A DNA stretch of 40,378 bases from an uncultured Candidatus Saccharibacteria bacterium (GTDB taxonomy: Bacteria > Patescibacteriota > Saccharimonadia > Saccharimonadales > Saccharimonadaceae), in NCBI GenBank assembly GCA_947166295.1, contig CAMVDR010000005.1, positions 1 through 40,378 of the forward strand, given 5' to 3'. The translations under genes and the position numbers were made by a program. The notes under the pieces are model-generated. The model did no database searches, was not told the DNA's origin, and saw nothing but the letters and a program-made list of their open reading frames with translations. Shown piece by piece: positions 8,031 through 17,800 of the stretch. Position 1 is the stretch's first letter. The number at the start of each line of letters is the position of its first letter.

Positions 8031-8495
8031 ATGGGCATAGAAATAAGGGTAGCTGATATAGGCGATCTAGAAGATATACAAAGATTAAATAATAAGTTAT
8101 TTGAATATGAATACGAAAGATTTGACCCCCTGTTGGTAAGGGGGTGGCCTTTTAGCGAAAAGGGCAAAAAGTATTTTGAGAGTATTATCGAGGAAGAGAT
8201 AGCTCTTGTGGCAGTAGATGACGGGGTGATAATTGGATATTTAGCTGGCACTATGGATACGAAGAATTCTTGTTACAATGGAACTATGGCTGAATTGGAT
8301 AATTTTTATATAGACGAGAGATGTAGAGGAAATAGTCTGGGCAGAAAAATGGTGGACGAATTTAAAAAGTATTGCAAGGAAAAAGGCGTAGACACTATAA
8401 AAGTAACTGCTAGTGCGTTGAATAGCGGCGCAATTGCCTTTTATGAGAAGAATGGGTTTATAAAATCAGAGATAACTTTGAGGTATACAGTGTAA
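8031..8495 (+). CDS. GNAT family N-acetyltransferase
   Basis: The 154-aa protein has the GNAT fold. Acetyl-CoA-binding motif A is visible as LDNFYIDERCRGNSLGRKM (about residues 88-106), and the C-terminal ALNSGAIAFYEKNGF motif follows. The substrate, a small molecule or a protein N-terminus or lysine, cannot be told. The ATG at 8031 follows the galU stop by one base, with GGGAG just upstream as a ribosome site, so it is probably co-transcribed with galU. Its stop lies one base from the stop of the convergent ligase gene. Confidence 0.8.
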   Translation: MGIEIRVADIGDLEDIQRLNNKLFEYEYERFDPLLVRGWPFSEKGKKYFESIIEEEIALVAVDDGVIIGYLAGTMDTKNSCYNGTMAELDNFYIDERCRGNSLGRKMVDEFKKYCKEKGVDTIKVTASALNSGAIAFYEKNGFIKSEITLRYTV

Positions 8496-8496
8496 T

Positions 8497-10218
8497 TTAT
8501 TTATTAATTTCGCCCAATTCCTTAGCCATACGCTCAAGTTTTCTGAAGTCGGTTTTGTTGGCTTTGGTGAGCGGGAGATCGTCTAAGAAAATAACTTTTT
8601 TCGGAAGTTCATAATCTTTCAAAGTGATACGGCGACGGCCGAGATTAAATGGTTCGGAGGCTTTGGCTATGATTTGCTGACGAATATCGTTATTGTGGCC
8701 AACGCCATCGTTGGTGACGACAAAAGCGTAGGCGGCAAGTTTCAATTTGGGATCTGGGCCTTTTACGACGTAGCATTTTTTGACTAGCTCGGATTTAGAA
8801 ACGGCGGCACGGACAACTTCGTAGTAAACTTTGGCAGGGAGATTATTGATAAAGAAAGTGGCGCGTCCGACCAAAGTAATAAAGCCGGTTTCGGTAACGT
8901 AGGCGAGATCGCCGGTTTTGACGAATCTTCGGCCGTGGATTGTGATGATTTTGTCGTCGGTGAGTTCGGGGCGATTATAATAACGGCTGAGGATGTGTTT
9001 GCCAGTGACATAGAGGATGCCGGTTTTGCCAAAGTTTAGCTCTTCGCCGGTGTCTGGATCTAGTACCATGGTGTGAACACCGGCTGGGATTTGGCCGACG
9101 GAATCTGGATTGTAAGTGCGGTTGCCGACAGCGGTAGAAATAAGACCGAGGGCTTCGCCTACGCCGTAGCCGTTACTGATTTTGATATTTTTAAGGCCGC
9201 GAGATTTGAAGAAATCTAGGGCCGCGAGAGAAGCGGATTTTTCTAGGCGTTCACCGCCAGAGGCGAACATTTTGAGATCAGAAATATCCGTATCTTCTTT
9301 GAGAGTAGGCATAGCTTCAAGTAGTGGTGGAATGCCGAAGATGGTGTTGGGGTTTTTGCCGATGTAGTAATCTAAATTAGTGTCGTTTATATCTGGGGTG
9401 AAAACGACTTCGCCGCCACCACAGATGGGAGCAAGCACAGAGACTACTAGGCCATAGGGGCAATCAAGATGGACATAACTCATCCAGGAGTGGAGTTCTT
9501 TGTCCCACATTTTGACGTCTGAGGCGACTTTAGAATAAATGGCGGAGGCGATAAGGGCTTTATTGGTAAAGACCATTGGTTTAGGCCCGGAAGTGGAGCC
9601 AGAAGTGAAGGAAATAAGCGCCTCGCGATTGGCTGAAAAAGTGTGGCGCGGAATATGGCCGTGGTGTCTTTCGGCGATTTTAGTGATAGGTTGATGACCG
9701 TTTAATAAAAAGCCATCTAGGGCGTGGAATTCGATATTCTCTAGTTGTTCGTCGTCTGGACCGGCTTCGTCTACGGTGTGGCCGTCTAGATTAATAATGT
9801 GCTTAACCGATTTGGCGTCGTGTTTTAAATCTTTGATACGTTTATCGGTGGCTTTGTAAGTGATGAGAAGTGGAGAATTGAATTCGTCTAGATAATGGAG
9901 TAAGGTGTCGCGAGCAGTTTTTTCGTCTAAGAAAGCCACAATAATACCGAGGCGGTTGGCGGTGAAAAAAATCAGGATGTTTTCGTACATACTGCGGCCA
10001 GTAGCAACAGTGATGATGTCGCCCTTTTTAAGGCCGAGTTCCAGGAAGGCTTTGGCGAGAGTTTTGATGTCTTGTTTTAGCTCGCGGCGGGTGAAGTCTA
10101 GCTCTTTTTGATTGGCTACGACGTCGTCGTTATGGCCAAAACTGGACAAATTAAATAATGCTGATATGCTGATGGGCGGGACTAATGGGTCGCGCTTTTG
10201 ATGCTTGATTTTTAACAT
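8497..10218 (-). CDS. ANL-superfamily adenylate-forming ligase (AMP-binding)
   Basis: The 573-aa protein has the AMP/ATP-binding signature ISFTSGSTSGPKPMVF (about residues 205-220). The later ANL motifs also appear: SNGYGVGEALG, VKTGDLAYVTETGFITLVGR, and a C-terminal domain ending PLTKANKTDFRKLE, where the lysine fits the catalytic A10 position. Such enzymes activate a carboxylate as an acyl-adenylate and pass it to CoA or a carrier protein. The acid is unknown, and no carrier protein, thioesterase or D-alanylation gene lies nearby. The ATG at 10218 has a strong AAAGGAGG ribosome site. A 27-codon ORF with the same kind of site lies upstream in the same predicted transcript. Confidence 0.8.
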   Translation of the reverse strand: MLKIKHQKRDPLVPPISISALFNLSSFGHNDDVVANQKELDFTRRELKQDIKTLAKAFLELGLKKGDIITVATGRSMYENILIFFTANRLGIIVAFLDEKTARDTLLHYLDEFNSPLLITYKATDKRIKDLKHDAKSVKHIINLDGHTVDEAGPDDEQLENIEFHALDGFLLNGHQPITKIAERHHGHIPRHTFSANREALISFTSGSTSGPKPMVFTNKALIASAIYSKVASDVKMWDKELHSWMSYVHLDCPYGLVVSVLAPICGGGEVVFTPDINDTNLDYYIGKNPNTIFGIPPLLEAMPTLKEDTDISDLKMFASGGERLEKSASLAALDFFKSRGLKNIKISNGYGVGEALGLISTAVGNRTYNPDSVGQIPAGVHTMVLDPDTGEELNFGKTGILYVTGKHILSRYYNRPELTDDKIITIHGRRFVKTGDLAYVTETGFITLVGRATFFINNLPAKVYYEVVRAAVSKSELVKKCYVVKGPDPKLKLAAYAFVVTNDGVGHNNDIRQQIIAKASEPFNLGRRRITLKDYELPKKVIFLDDLPLTKANKTDFRKLERMAKELGEINK

Positions 10219-10240
10219 ATACCTCCTTTAAAAAGTAGGG

Positions 10241-10269
10241 TTGACATTTGACTGAGTGTGCGGTAGAAT
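10241..10269 (+). promoter_or_regulatory. Orphan plus-strand promoter antisense to the ligase leader
   Basis: TTGACA (10241-10246), a 17-bp spacer, TAGAAT (10264-10269). Predicted transcription starts near 10276 and meets a CCTCTTC-TTCG-GAAGAGG hairpin (10289-10306) followed by a T-run (10311-10315). This would give a very short RNA antisense to the small ORF. It could be chance. Confidence 0.4.
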
Positions 10270-10273
10270 TGAT

Positions 10274-10357
10274 TTAAGTTATGTTTACCCTCTTCTTCGG
10301 AAGAGGATAATTTTTGCCTTTGATTAATCCGAAGATTAGTTCTAGCTCAAAAACCAT
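10274..10357 (-). CDS. 27-aa small ORF upstream of the ANL ligase
   Basis: The ORF starts at the ATG complementary to 10355-10357 and ends with TAA. The peptide begins MVFELELIFGLIKGK and has a basic C-terminal half (LPKKR). A perfect GAAAGGAGG Shine-Dalgarno lies five bases upstream, a strong sign of translation. The stop is 55 bp before the ligase start. It could be a leader peptide or a microprotein. Its coding DNA contains a UUCG-capped hairpin. No family is recognised. Confidence 0.55.
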   Translation of the reverse strand: MVFELELIFGLIKGKNYPLPKKRVNIT

Positions 10358-10410
10358 AACGCCTCCTTTCTCCCGCATTTACTTTTAAATTTGCAACCCC
10401 ACTTAGGTAG

Positions 10411-10419
10411 ATTTTAGCA
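10411..10419 (-). promoter_or_regulatory. Extended -10 for the small ORF and ligase
   Basis: On the minus strand TGC TAAAAT. The predicted start near 10404 leaves a leader of about 47 nt with the strong ribosome site of the small ORF. Confidence 0.55.
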
Positions 10420-10448
10420 TAATATCTTGTAATAGGGTAAAATTTTTG

Positions 10449-10457
10449 TGCTATAAT
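10449..10457 (+). promoter_or_regulatory. Extended -10 promoter of the 10488 gene
   Basis: TGC TATAAT; the predicted leader is about 24 nt and carries AAAGGA (10476-10481) before the ATG. This is a leadered gene, unlike most promoters here. Confidence 0.65.
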
Positions 10458-10487
10458 TTAAACATAAGTAATTTGAAAGGAAAATAA

Positions 10488-11138
10488 ATGCAACCAAATG
10501 GAAACATGCCGGGAGTAGGGCAGCCGGTCGGTCCGGCGAAGCCTGCAAATCCGGTTAACCCAGTAAATTCGGTGAGGCCTGCGAGGCCAGTAGCACCGAC
10601 GTCGTCGGCAACATCAACAAGTGAACCTACGTTTGATAACGGACCTTCTGTAGTAGATGGCAAAGGTGGTAAGAAGACTGGCTGGATATTGGCTGTGGTG
10701 CTTCTTTTGATTGTTGCTATTGGTGGCGTAGGATTTGGCGTATGGGCGATGATGGATGGTAATACGCAGAAAGAGCAGTTAAATTCACAGATTAGCACAC
10801 TGAAGAAGCAAAATAGTGAGCTATCGGAACAGATTACGCTTTTGAACGAACAAATTGATACAATGAGCAAAAATTCATCTGAAAGTAATATAATCGAAAC
10901 CGGTGATGGAGATGTTTCGCTTACAACTGAAGTCACTGATGGTGTTTTGTATATCAAGGATAATAATGATAATATTCTTGTAAGCGATAACACTATTGGT
11001 GTAACTGAAATTGTTTCCTGTGATTATCTTGCTGAGAGTAATAGCTTGAAATGCTCTGTTATGGTGAGCGATAATGACGGATGGATACTTTACGATGTAG
11101 CGAATAATGTCCTAACTTCTAGCTTCGATAAAAACTAG
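10488..11138 (+). CDS. Single-pass membrane protein with Pro-rich cytoplasmic tail and coiled coil
   Basis: No family is recognised. The 216-aa protein has a Pro/Asn/Val-rich, low-complexity N-terminal tail (about 1-60) and one transmembrane helix (about 66-90). A short heptad-like coiled coil follows (about 94-125, KEQLNSQISTLKKQNSELSE), then an outer domain with two cysteines. This layout suggests a membrane-anchored extracytoplasmic domain, perhaps oligomeric through the coil. It has its own promoter and lies just upstream of clpC without an obvious functional link. A similar Pro/Gln-rich tail plus TM design recurs in the gene at 23376. Confidence 0.75.
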   Translation: MQPNGNMPGVGQPVGPAKPANPVNPVNSVRPARPVAPTSSATSTSEPTFDNGPSVVDGKGGKKTGWILAVVLLLIVAIGGVGFGVWAMMDGNTQKEQLNSQISTLKKQNSELSEQITLLNEQIDTMSKNSSESNIIETGDGDVSLTTEVTDGVLYIKDNNDNILVSDNTIGVTEIVSCDYLAESNSLKCSVMVSDNDGWILYDVANNVLTSSFDKN

Positions 11139-11162
11139 AAATGAAATAAAAAATTTAGTAAA

Positions 11163-11189
11163 TTAGCACTCTTGCATTGTGAGTGCTAA
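11163..11189 (+). promoter_or_regulatory. CIRCE operator (HrcA binding site)
   Basis: TTAGCACTC (11163-11171), nine bases, GAGTGCTAA (11181-11189): an exact CIRCE inverted repeat. It lies immediately upstream of the clpC -10, where bound HrcA would block RNA polymerase. This predicts heat-shock induction of clpC-clpP and an hrcA gene elsewhere in the genome. Confidence 0.95.
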
Positions 11190-11191
11190 TT

Positions 11192-11200
11192 TGCTACAAT
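11192..11200 (+). promoter_or_regulatory. Extended -10 promoter of clpC
   Basis: TGC TACAAT, nine bases before the ATG at 11210 and two bases after CIRCE. The mRNA would have almost no leader. Confidence 0.75.
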
Positions 11201-11209
11201 AGAGGTATT

Positions 11210-13678
11210 ATGCAAGAAGAATTTAGTGAAATAATGAATCGGTTGAGTGAAAATGCGCGGTTTGCACTGCAAAAGGCGGATTTTTACAGTAAAAGATACA
11301 ATAATGGCTATATGGGGACGGAGCATTTACTGCTTGGTATTATGAGTATAGATATGTCTACTGGGGCAAAAATGATTCGTGACCAAGGTGCTACACTGGA
11401 AGAAGTGGAAAAAGCGCTGAATAAGACTGCGGTGGAGGTGCCGGGAAGTGATATGGCGATGATGTCGTTATCTGAGGCGGTAATTTTGACGCTAAGGATG
11501 GCGCAAAATTATACGCGTGAGCAAGGGCTAACCGTGATAGGTACTGAGCATATATTATATGCGTTGCTTTCTCAGCCAAATTCGCGAGCTTCGCTGATAT
11601 TAACCGGACTAAAGGTGGATACAGAAAAACTACTAGATGAAATTGAGGACTTGGTGGAAGAGCAAACCAAGGATGAGAAAATTAAAGCCGAAAAAGCGAA
11701 ATATTTAAAAAAGTCGCCTCTGAAATTTTTGACAAGATATGGGAAAGATTTGACAGAAGAAGCGAAAGCCGGGAAATTGGATACCGTAATAGGACGCGAA
11801 AACGAAATAGAGCGGGTAGTAACGGTGCTTTCGCGCCGGACAAAATCCAATCCGGTATTAATTGGTGAGGCGGGTGTAGGTAAAACGGCGATCGTAGAAG
11901 GTTTAGCGACTAGAATTGCTAAGAACGAAGTGCCCGGAAATTTGATCGGCAAACATATTTATCAAGTAGACTTATCTTCTGTGGTGGCGGGGACAAAATT
12001 CCGTGGGGAATTTGAAGAAAGAATCAAAGGAATTATTGATGAAGCTACGGGTGATGATTCGGTGTTACTATTTATTGACGAAATTCATTTGCTTAGCGGT
12101 GCGGGATCTAGTGAGGGGAGTATGGATGCGGCGAATATCTTAAAACCAGCACTAGCTAGAAATTCTATTAATTTGATTGGTGCGACAACGCTGGATGAAT
12201 ATAGAAAGAGTATTGAAAAAGATAAAGCTTTGTCGCGGCGCTTCCAGACGGTGATGGTAGAAGAGCCGAGCGCAACGGTAACTCTTAGGATTTTGAAAGG
12301 TATTAAAAAACACTACGAAAAACATCACGGCGTAGTAATACCGGATGAAATTTTGGAAACGGCGATTACGATGGGGCAACGGTATATTAATGATAGATTT
12401 ATGCCGGATAAGGTAATAGATATTATAGATGAAGCTTCGGCGATTTGTAAGGTAACGGCAGACAAAAAAGGTGGTGGCAAGTACAAGAAGATGAAGATTG
12501 AAAAAGCGACGCTAGAGAATAAGATTTCTGATGCGGCGGAGAAAGAAGATTATGAAAAAGCTGCAAATTTGAAAACTGAACTGGCGAAGTTGGAACAAGA
12601 AATTAAGAAGCTAGAAAAAGCCGGCGTAAAAGAAACAGAAAATCCGACACTTACGGAAGAGAATTTGGCAACAGCAGTATCACTAAAAACTGGGATACCG
12701 GTGAGTAAAGTACATGGTAGTGAAATGAAAATGCTGATGAACCTAGAAGATGAGCTGAAGAAATCGATTATTGGACAAGATGAAGCTGTGAGTGCGGTAG
12801 CTAAGGCGATACGACGTGGTCGAAGTGGGATTGCAGATTCTAGACGCCCGATTGGTTCGTTCTTATTTATGGGACCGACTGGCGTAGGCAAAACGGAACT
12901 AGCACGAGTAATAGCGCGTGAAGTGTTTGGTGGGGAAAACGCGTTGGTGAAAATAGATATGAGCGAATTTGGTGAAAAACACAATGTGTCGCGGCTGGTA
13001 GGTGCTCCGGCGGGATATATTGGCTATGACGATGGCGGAAAGTTGACGGAAGCGGTACGGCGTAAGCCATATTCTGTGATATTGTTTGACGAGATTGAGA
13101 AGGCGCATCCGGATGTATTCAATTTGCTTTTGCAAATTTTAGAAGATGGGGTATTAACGGATGGGCAGGGTAATAAAATTAAGTTTAATAATACGATAGT
13201 GATTTTGACTTCCAACTTGGGTTCGGCAGATATGTATAGAGAGAGCGAACTTGGTTTTACGGCGAAAACGGCGAAAGATAAAAAAGCTTTGGCAGAAGAG
13301 TATGAAGAAAATAAATCTTATGCGATGAAGGCGTTAAAGAAAGTGATGCGGCCAGAACTAATTAATAGGCTGGATAATATATCGGTATTCCATGCGCTGA
13401 CACGGAAAAATGTAGAAAAAATATTTGATAATTTGATTTCTGATCTCAGGCGAAGGTTGGCTACTAAGGGAATCGGTATAAAGATAGACGAAAAAGCGAA
13501 AGATTATTTGATTAATGAAGGTTATGATCCAAAAAATGGAGCAAGACCTTTGAGACGAAAAATTGAAGACGAAGTGGAGTCGCTACTTTCTGAAGAAATT
13601 ATTGCCGGAAACCTGCAAAAAGGCGATATCCCGACTTTGAAATTAGTAAATAAGAAATTAAAATTAGTTAAGGAGTAA
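11210..13678 (+). CDS. clpC: ATP-dependent Clp protease ATPase subunit ClpC
   Basis: The 822-aa Hsp100 unfoldase feeds substrates to ClpP. The N-terminal double repeat ([24 protein letters not shown]) is followed by AAA1 with Walker A GEAGVGKT (219-226). A short middle domain with a UVR-like coiled stretch ([18 protein letters not shown]) comes next, then AAA2 with GPTGVGKT (555-562). The short middle domain and overall length fit ClpC better than ClpB. The ATG at 11210 is chosen over a GTG that lies inside CIRCE. It is followed four bases later by clpP. HrcA/CIRCE control of clpC is notable, since many Firmicutes use CtsR. Confidence 0.93.
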   Translation: MQEEFSEIMNRLSENARFALQKADFYSKRYNNGYMGTEHLLLGIMSIDMSTGAKMIRDQGATLEEVEKALNKTAVEVPGSDMAMMSLSEAVILTLRMAQNYTREQGLTVIGTEHILYALLSQPNSRASLILTGLKVDTEKLLDEIEDLVEEQTKDEKIKAEKAKYLKKSPLKFLTRYGKDLTEEAKAGKLDTVIGRENEIERVVTVLSRRTKSNPVLIGEAGVGKTAIVEGLATRIAKNEVPGNLIGKHIYQVDLSSVVAGTKFRGEFEERIKGIIDEATGDDSVLLFIDEIHLLSGAGSSEGSMDAANILKPALARNSINLIGATTLDEYRKSIEKDKALSRRFQTVMVEEPSATVTLRILKGIKKHYEKHHGVVIPDEILETAITMGQRYINDRFMPDKVIDIIDEASAICKVTADKKGGGKYKKMKIEKATLENKISDAAEKEDYEKAANLKTELAKLEQEIKKLEKAGVKETENPTLTEENLATAVSLKTGIPVSKVHGSEMKMLMNLEDELKKSIIGQDEAVSAVAKAIRRGRSGIADSRRPIGSFLFMGPTGVGKTELARVIAREVFGGENALVKIDMSEFGEKHNVSRLVGAPAGYIGYDDGGKLTEAVRRKPYSVILFDEIEKAHPDVFNLLLQILEDGVLTDGQGNKIKFNNTIVILTSNLGSADMYRESELGFTAKTAKDKKALAEEYEENKSYAMKALKKVMRPELINRLDNISVFHALTRKNVEKIFDNLISDLRRRLATKGIGIKIDEKAKDYLINEGYDPKNGARPLRRKIEDEVESLLSEEIIAGNLQKGDIPTLKLVNKKLKLVKE

Positions 13679-13682
13679 AGCA

Positions 13683-14264
13683 ATGAAAAATTATTTAGTG
13701 CCTACGGTGGTGGAAGAGACCAATAAGGGCGAGCGAGCGTACGATATTTACTCGCGGCTTTTGAATGACCGGATAATTTTCTTAGGTGAAGACGTAAATG
13801 CGCATACGGCGAATTTAGTAGTGGCACAGCTACTATATTTGGCACACGAAGATCCTAAAAAACCTATTAAACTATATATTAACTCACCTGGTGGGTCGGT
13901 ATATGATGGCCTTGCTATAATTGATACGATGAACTATATTGAACCAGATGTAGAGACGATCGGGATAGGGTTACAGGCGAGTATGGGAGCGATGTTGTTG
14001 TCTTGTGGTGCAAAGGGTAAGAGATACTGCTTGCCGAATGCACGAGTGATGATACATCAGCCATCTTCTGGCACGGAAGGTAAAATTACTGATCAGGAAA
14101 TAATGTTGCGTGAGGGTGTGTTTCTCAAGAAGCGTTTGGCAGAAATTTTTGCGAAAAATACTGGCAAGGATTTGAAACAGGTAGAAAAAGACATGGATCG
14201 TGATAATTGGATGAGCGCGGAAGAGGCGAAGGAATACGGAATAATTGACGAAATAATTAAATAG
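13683..14264 (+). CDS. clpP: ATP-dependent Clp protease proteolytic subunit
   Basis: The 193-aa serine protease forms the tetradecameric ClpP chamber. The catalytic triad is visible: Ser100 in QASMGAML, His125 in VMIHQPSSG, and Asp174 in [11 protein letters not shown]. The N-terminus [20 protein letters not shown] is typical of the mature form with almost no propeptide. It has its own AAGGAG site, lies four bases after clpC, and shares the CIRCE-controlled promoter. A terminator follows. Confidence 0.97.
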   Translation: MKNYLVPTVVEETNKGERAYDIYSRLLNDRIIFLGEDVNAHTANLVVAQLLYLAHEDPKKPIKLYINSPGGSVYDGLAIIDTMNYIEPDVETIGIGLQASMGAMLLSCGAKGKRYCLPNARVMIHQPSSGTEGKITDQEIMLREGVFLKKRLAEIFAKNTGKDLKQVEKDMDRDNWMSAEEAKEYGIIDEIIK

Positions 14265-14280
14265 CTATTAGTGGAGCTAT

Positions 14281-14315
14281 AGTGTTGTAGGTTCTTAAAA
14301 TCTGCAACACTTTTT
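14281..14315 (+). terminator. Intrinsic terminator of clpC-clpP
   Basis: AGTGTTGTAG (14281-14290) pairs with CTGCAACACT (14302-14311), with one G-T pair, around an 11-nt loop. A T-run follows. Confidence 0.85.
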
Positions 14316-14337
14316 GTTGCGATTTTTATTGTGGTTG

Positions 14338-14346
14338 TGGTAAAAT
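14338..14346 (+). promoter_or_regulatory. Extended -10 promoter of the 14353 gene (leaderless)
   Basis: TGG TAAAAT, six bases before the ATG. Confidence 0.65.
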
Positions 14347-14352
14347 GATATT

Positions 14353-14883
14353 ATGACAGAGGGAAAGGTGTGGGGAAAGAAAAGAGTTATGATTATTCTT
14401 GTTGTCTTATTGATCATATGCATAGTAGGTGTTGTGATGGTTATGGTCGTAAGTAAAAATGATCCGGGAAGTATTGCTGATGAAAACATTGTAGAGAATA
14501 TTTCTGCATCTGAAGTTAGTGAAAAAATAGAAGACAAGTTCAATAATGAGTTAGACTACTCATTAAGCGATGCGATCAATGAGTATGAGTCTGCAATGGA
14601 TAGTGGTCCCGATACACATAAGGTATATATAGCTATTTATTACGCTACATTTGTATATGGCAATAATGGCGATATGGATGAGGCAGTTGATATTTTGAAG
14701 AGAGTCGAGCCTTTAGTAGACGATGACACGGCAGTTGACTATTATGTTGCGTTAAGACAATTATACGGAGATGCGGGTATGAATGAAGAAGCGGAATTTT
14801 ATAACCAAAAGGTATTAGAATTGATTCCAAAAGATACACGACCGGTTGAAGAATTAACGAGGAGTGCGGAGATACAAGAATGA
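14353..14883 (+). CDS. Membrane-anchored TPR-like protein
   Basis: The 176-aa protein has one N-terminal transmembrane helix (about residues 12-33). The outer domain contains helical repeats of TPR type (SLSDAINEYESAMDSG; GDMDEAVDILKRVEPLV; AGMNEEAEFYNQKVLELIP). Such domains usually mediate protein contacts. Its stop overlaps the start of the next gene (ATGA), so the two are translationally coupled. The likely role is as an anchor or assembly partner for the large secreted protein that follows. No specific family is recognised. Confidence 0.75.
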   Translation: MTEGKVWGKKRVMIILVVLLIICIVGVVMVMVVSKNDPGSIADENIVENISASEVSEKIEDKFNNELDYSLSDAINEYESAMDSGPDTHKVYIAIYYATFVYGNNGDMDEAVDILKRVEPLVDDDTAVDYYVALRQLYGDAGMNEEAEFYNQKVLELIPKDTRPVEELTRSAEIQE

Positions 14884-17800
14884 AAAAAAGGACAATAATC
14901 GGAGCTGTTCTGGCTATAGCGATGAGTATGGTTGCAGTGGATGTTTTTGCCGATTCTGGTGGTTGGATTAGCGGTGGTACGACGGGCGGCGGTGGCTCTT
15001 CTAGCGGTGGAGGCGGAGGAGGGGGAGGGGGTTGTTCTGGCGATGCAGGATATTATGACTTATGGTGTCAAGGATATTCGTGGATTTTCTATAAATATGT
15101 TGGTGGGGCGAGTAATTCTAGCGCAATAAACTTTCGAAAAGACGAAACAAATAACGAAATATCTAAAAGTTGTTCGGAACATGGCGAAACGGGTGGTTTT
15201 TGGCATCTTGGATATAACATGCGAGCACTTAACTATAATGGTATAGGGTATTTTGGGGATTTTACTCAGAATAATGGTTTTTATAGTAGCGGTTATACTT
15301 ATTCAACTTCACCTGGTAGTTATGGCCACGCTCAAACCTTCGATTATAATACTATCAAAAATGAATATAGTTATGTTTATAATGAACGCTATATAACCCA
15401 TTCTAATTCTAGCTTGTCGCATGATATTTATAAAAATGGTATTAAAATGTACACTGCAAGTAGGTATGGTTCGGAAAGCGAGGTGTTGAAGGCTTATCAA
15501 CAGGCTTATGGGGCGATATATCCAAATTCAAATAAGCCAACTGCTTTACCGGATAATGTCTATGCTTTTTGTTGGTGGCCTGATATGGACGGGAGTTCAT
15601 TTCAAGGAACTTCTAGGGTGATGAAGGGGAATAATTCTTGGGACAGTACGCCGAGCAATGAAAGGATGCAGCCAGATCCGCTATGGTATCCATATTTGGA
15701 TAATGCAAGCCAAAAAGTCGTTAAACAAAAGACAGCAAATACTTTGATTGTGCAGGATTGCGATCCAATTGATGGGTGTTTGATATCTTTCCGGCATTAT
15801 CTGATAAGAAATAGCGGAAATGATTCTACTAGATACACGATAAAAAGGACTATAAATGGTGTAGATAGTATCATGAATAATAATGTGGAAAATAATGGAG
15901 TAAATGATGATGATTTAATACAATTGCATCCTGTGACTATTTTGCCAGGACAGAAAGTGTGCGAAACGCTTAGTTTCTATTCGGATGGAAAGTCGGAGAA
16001 AGCTTCTACTACTGTATGCGCTGCGGCAGTGGTTGCTAGAGGGGCTGAGCTTGGCGTGGAAATACGAGACCAAAAAAGTAGCGTGAAATACCAAGATTGG
16101 CGAAAAGATTATGTATACGCCAAACCTACTGACGATATAGATATTAGGGGGACATATACACCGTATTATCAAGATATGTATGGGTTAACTTTGCCCGGAA
16201 AATCTAAGACTAATGGTTTTATAAACAATGGCAAGACTATAGGTGCGACTTTTAATGCTGGCATAGATCCTGATTGGAATAATGTTTTTTCAATTCGGTT
16301 AGGAGAGGAAGATTGTCGTAAAAATATCGTTGGTAGCATTGGTGAATCGACCCAGTACGGCGAAAATGATATATATAGTTATAAGGTGACTAATAATAGT
16401 GTGGGTAAGCAGGATGTGAGATCCGTAACCAATGCGTGTGTAAATACTGAAAATACGCCAAAACAGGTTTCGTTAACTTATTCGGATAAGGATTGGTTTG
16501 CAGCTACGGTAGATTTGAATGCAGGGGAAAGTAATGCGGCTGAAGTTTACGTGCCATATAACTTTATTAATGAAACAAATATAGTCAATACGAATGATAT
16601 TGTATATGCTGGAGAAAAAACAAGTGTTCCTTATAGCGTGACTACTAAATTGAAGTTTAATGGAGAACTTAACGATACTTATGCAACCGTAGTAGACGGT
16701 GCGGAATGGAAGTTGGAGTATTGTTATGGTTCTCAAAATACAAATTGTCATTCGGTAGATGGCGCTTCTGGACAAAAATTGCACAATAAGGGCAGTAGCG
16801 ATAATTATATCTATGAGGAAGAAACCGTAAATGGCGATAGCACTATGGCCAGATTTAATGTGCCAGATGTACCGGCTGGAACTAAGATGTGGGTAAGGTC
16901 AGCAGTATATCCGAAGGATAGTGGCACAGATGGAAATATTAAGGAGGATTATTACGACAAGAATAATCCAGATTCTTGGGCATATTCAAATTGGGCAGAA
17001 CTAACAGTAGCTAAGAAACCGAGTTTCCAGGTGTGGGGTGGCAGTATATATTCGGCAGGAGATTTAGAGCTGCTAGCGAGTGAAAAACAGCATGTTGATG
17101 GGTATAATAATTTCAATGACATATTAAATAATGGTGGACCGTTTTATGTTTTTGGATCATGGGCAGAACTGGGTTTGGTGGCAAATGGCAAAGTAAGTGG
17201 ATTTAGCAGTGGTGCTGGTACTGGATTTAGTTCTACTGAGGATGCGAGGTTGGCTTGGGGCGGAAGTGGAGTGTCTGGCTTGGGTGGAAGTGAGGAAAAT
17301 CCTTTAAACTATTGTGCTAGGAATGCATTAAGTTTTGCAAATGTGAATTGTTCTAAAAATGTTGTTGGTGAAATTGAAGGTGGCAATACTAGATCTGACG
17401 ACAAATCAGTGCTGATTTCGAGGTTTGCTGATGAGATAAAGGTGATTGAGGGCGATACGTGGAATGGGCCGGCAGAGACTGAAACTGGCACCAACGTGTA
17501 TCGTAGTGACAGTAATTTAAAAATTGCGCAGGATATCAAGTATGCTGACGGTAAAAACTATAGTAATTTGAAAGAGATACCAAAAACTATTATCTACGTA
17601 AAAGGAAACATATTGATAAATTGTAAAGTAGAAAGAATTGATGCCGTACTGATTGCGGATGGAGACATTAATGATTGCTATGATTCTGATAATATCAATG
17701 CAAAGAAAAATTCTACACAGCTTAAGATTAATGGTTCAGTGATAGCTGACACTTTAACATTGAAACGGACGTATGGTGCAGCAACAGGATATAATACTGT

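Noticed and set aside
10451-10993. 180-aa minus-strand open frame opposite the 10488 gene
   Set aside because: The plus-strand gene has a promoter, ribosome site, TM helix and coiled coil; the minus frame is low complexity.
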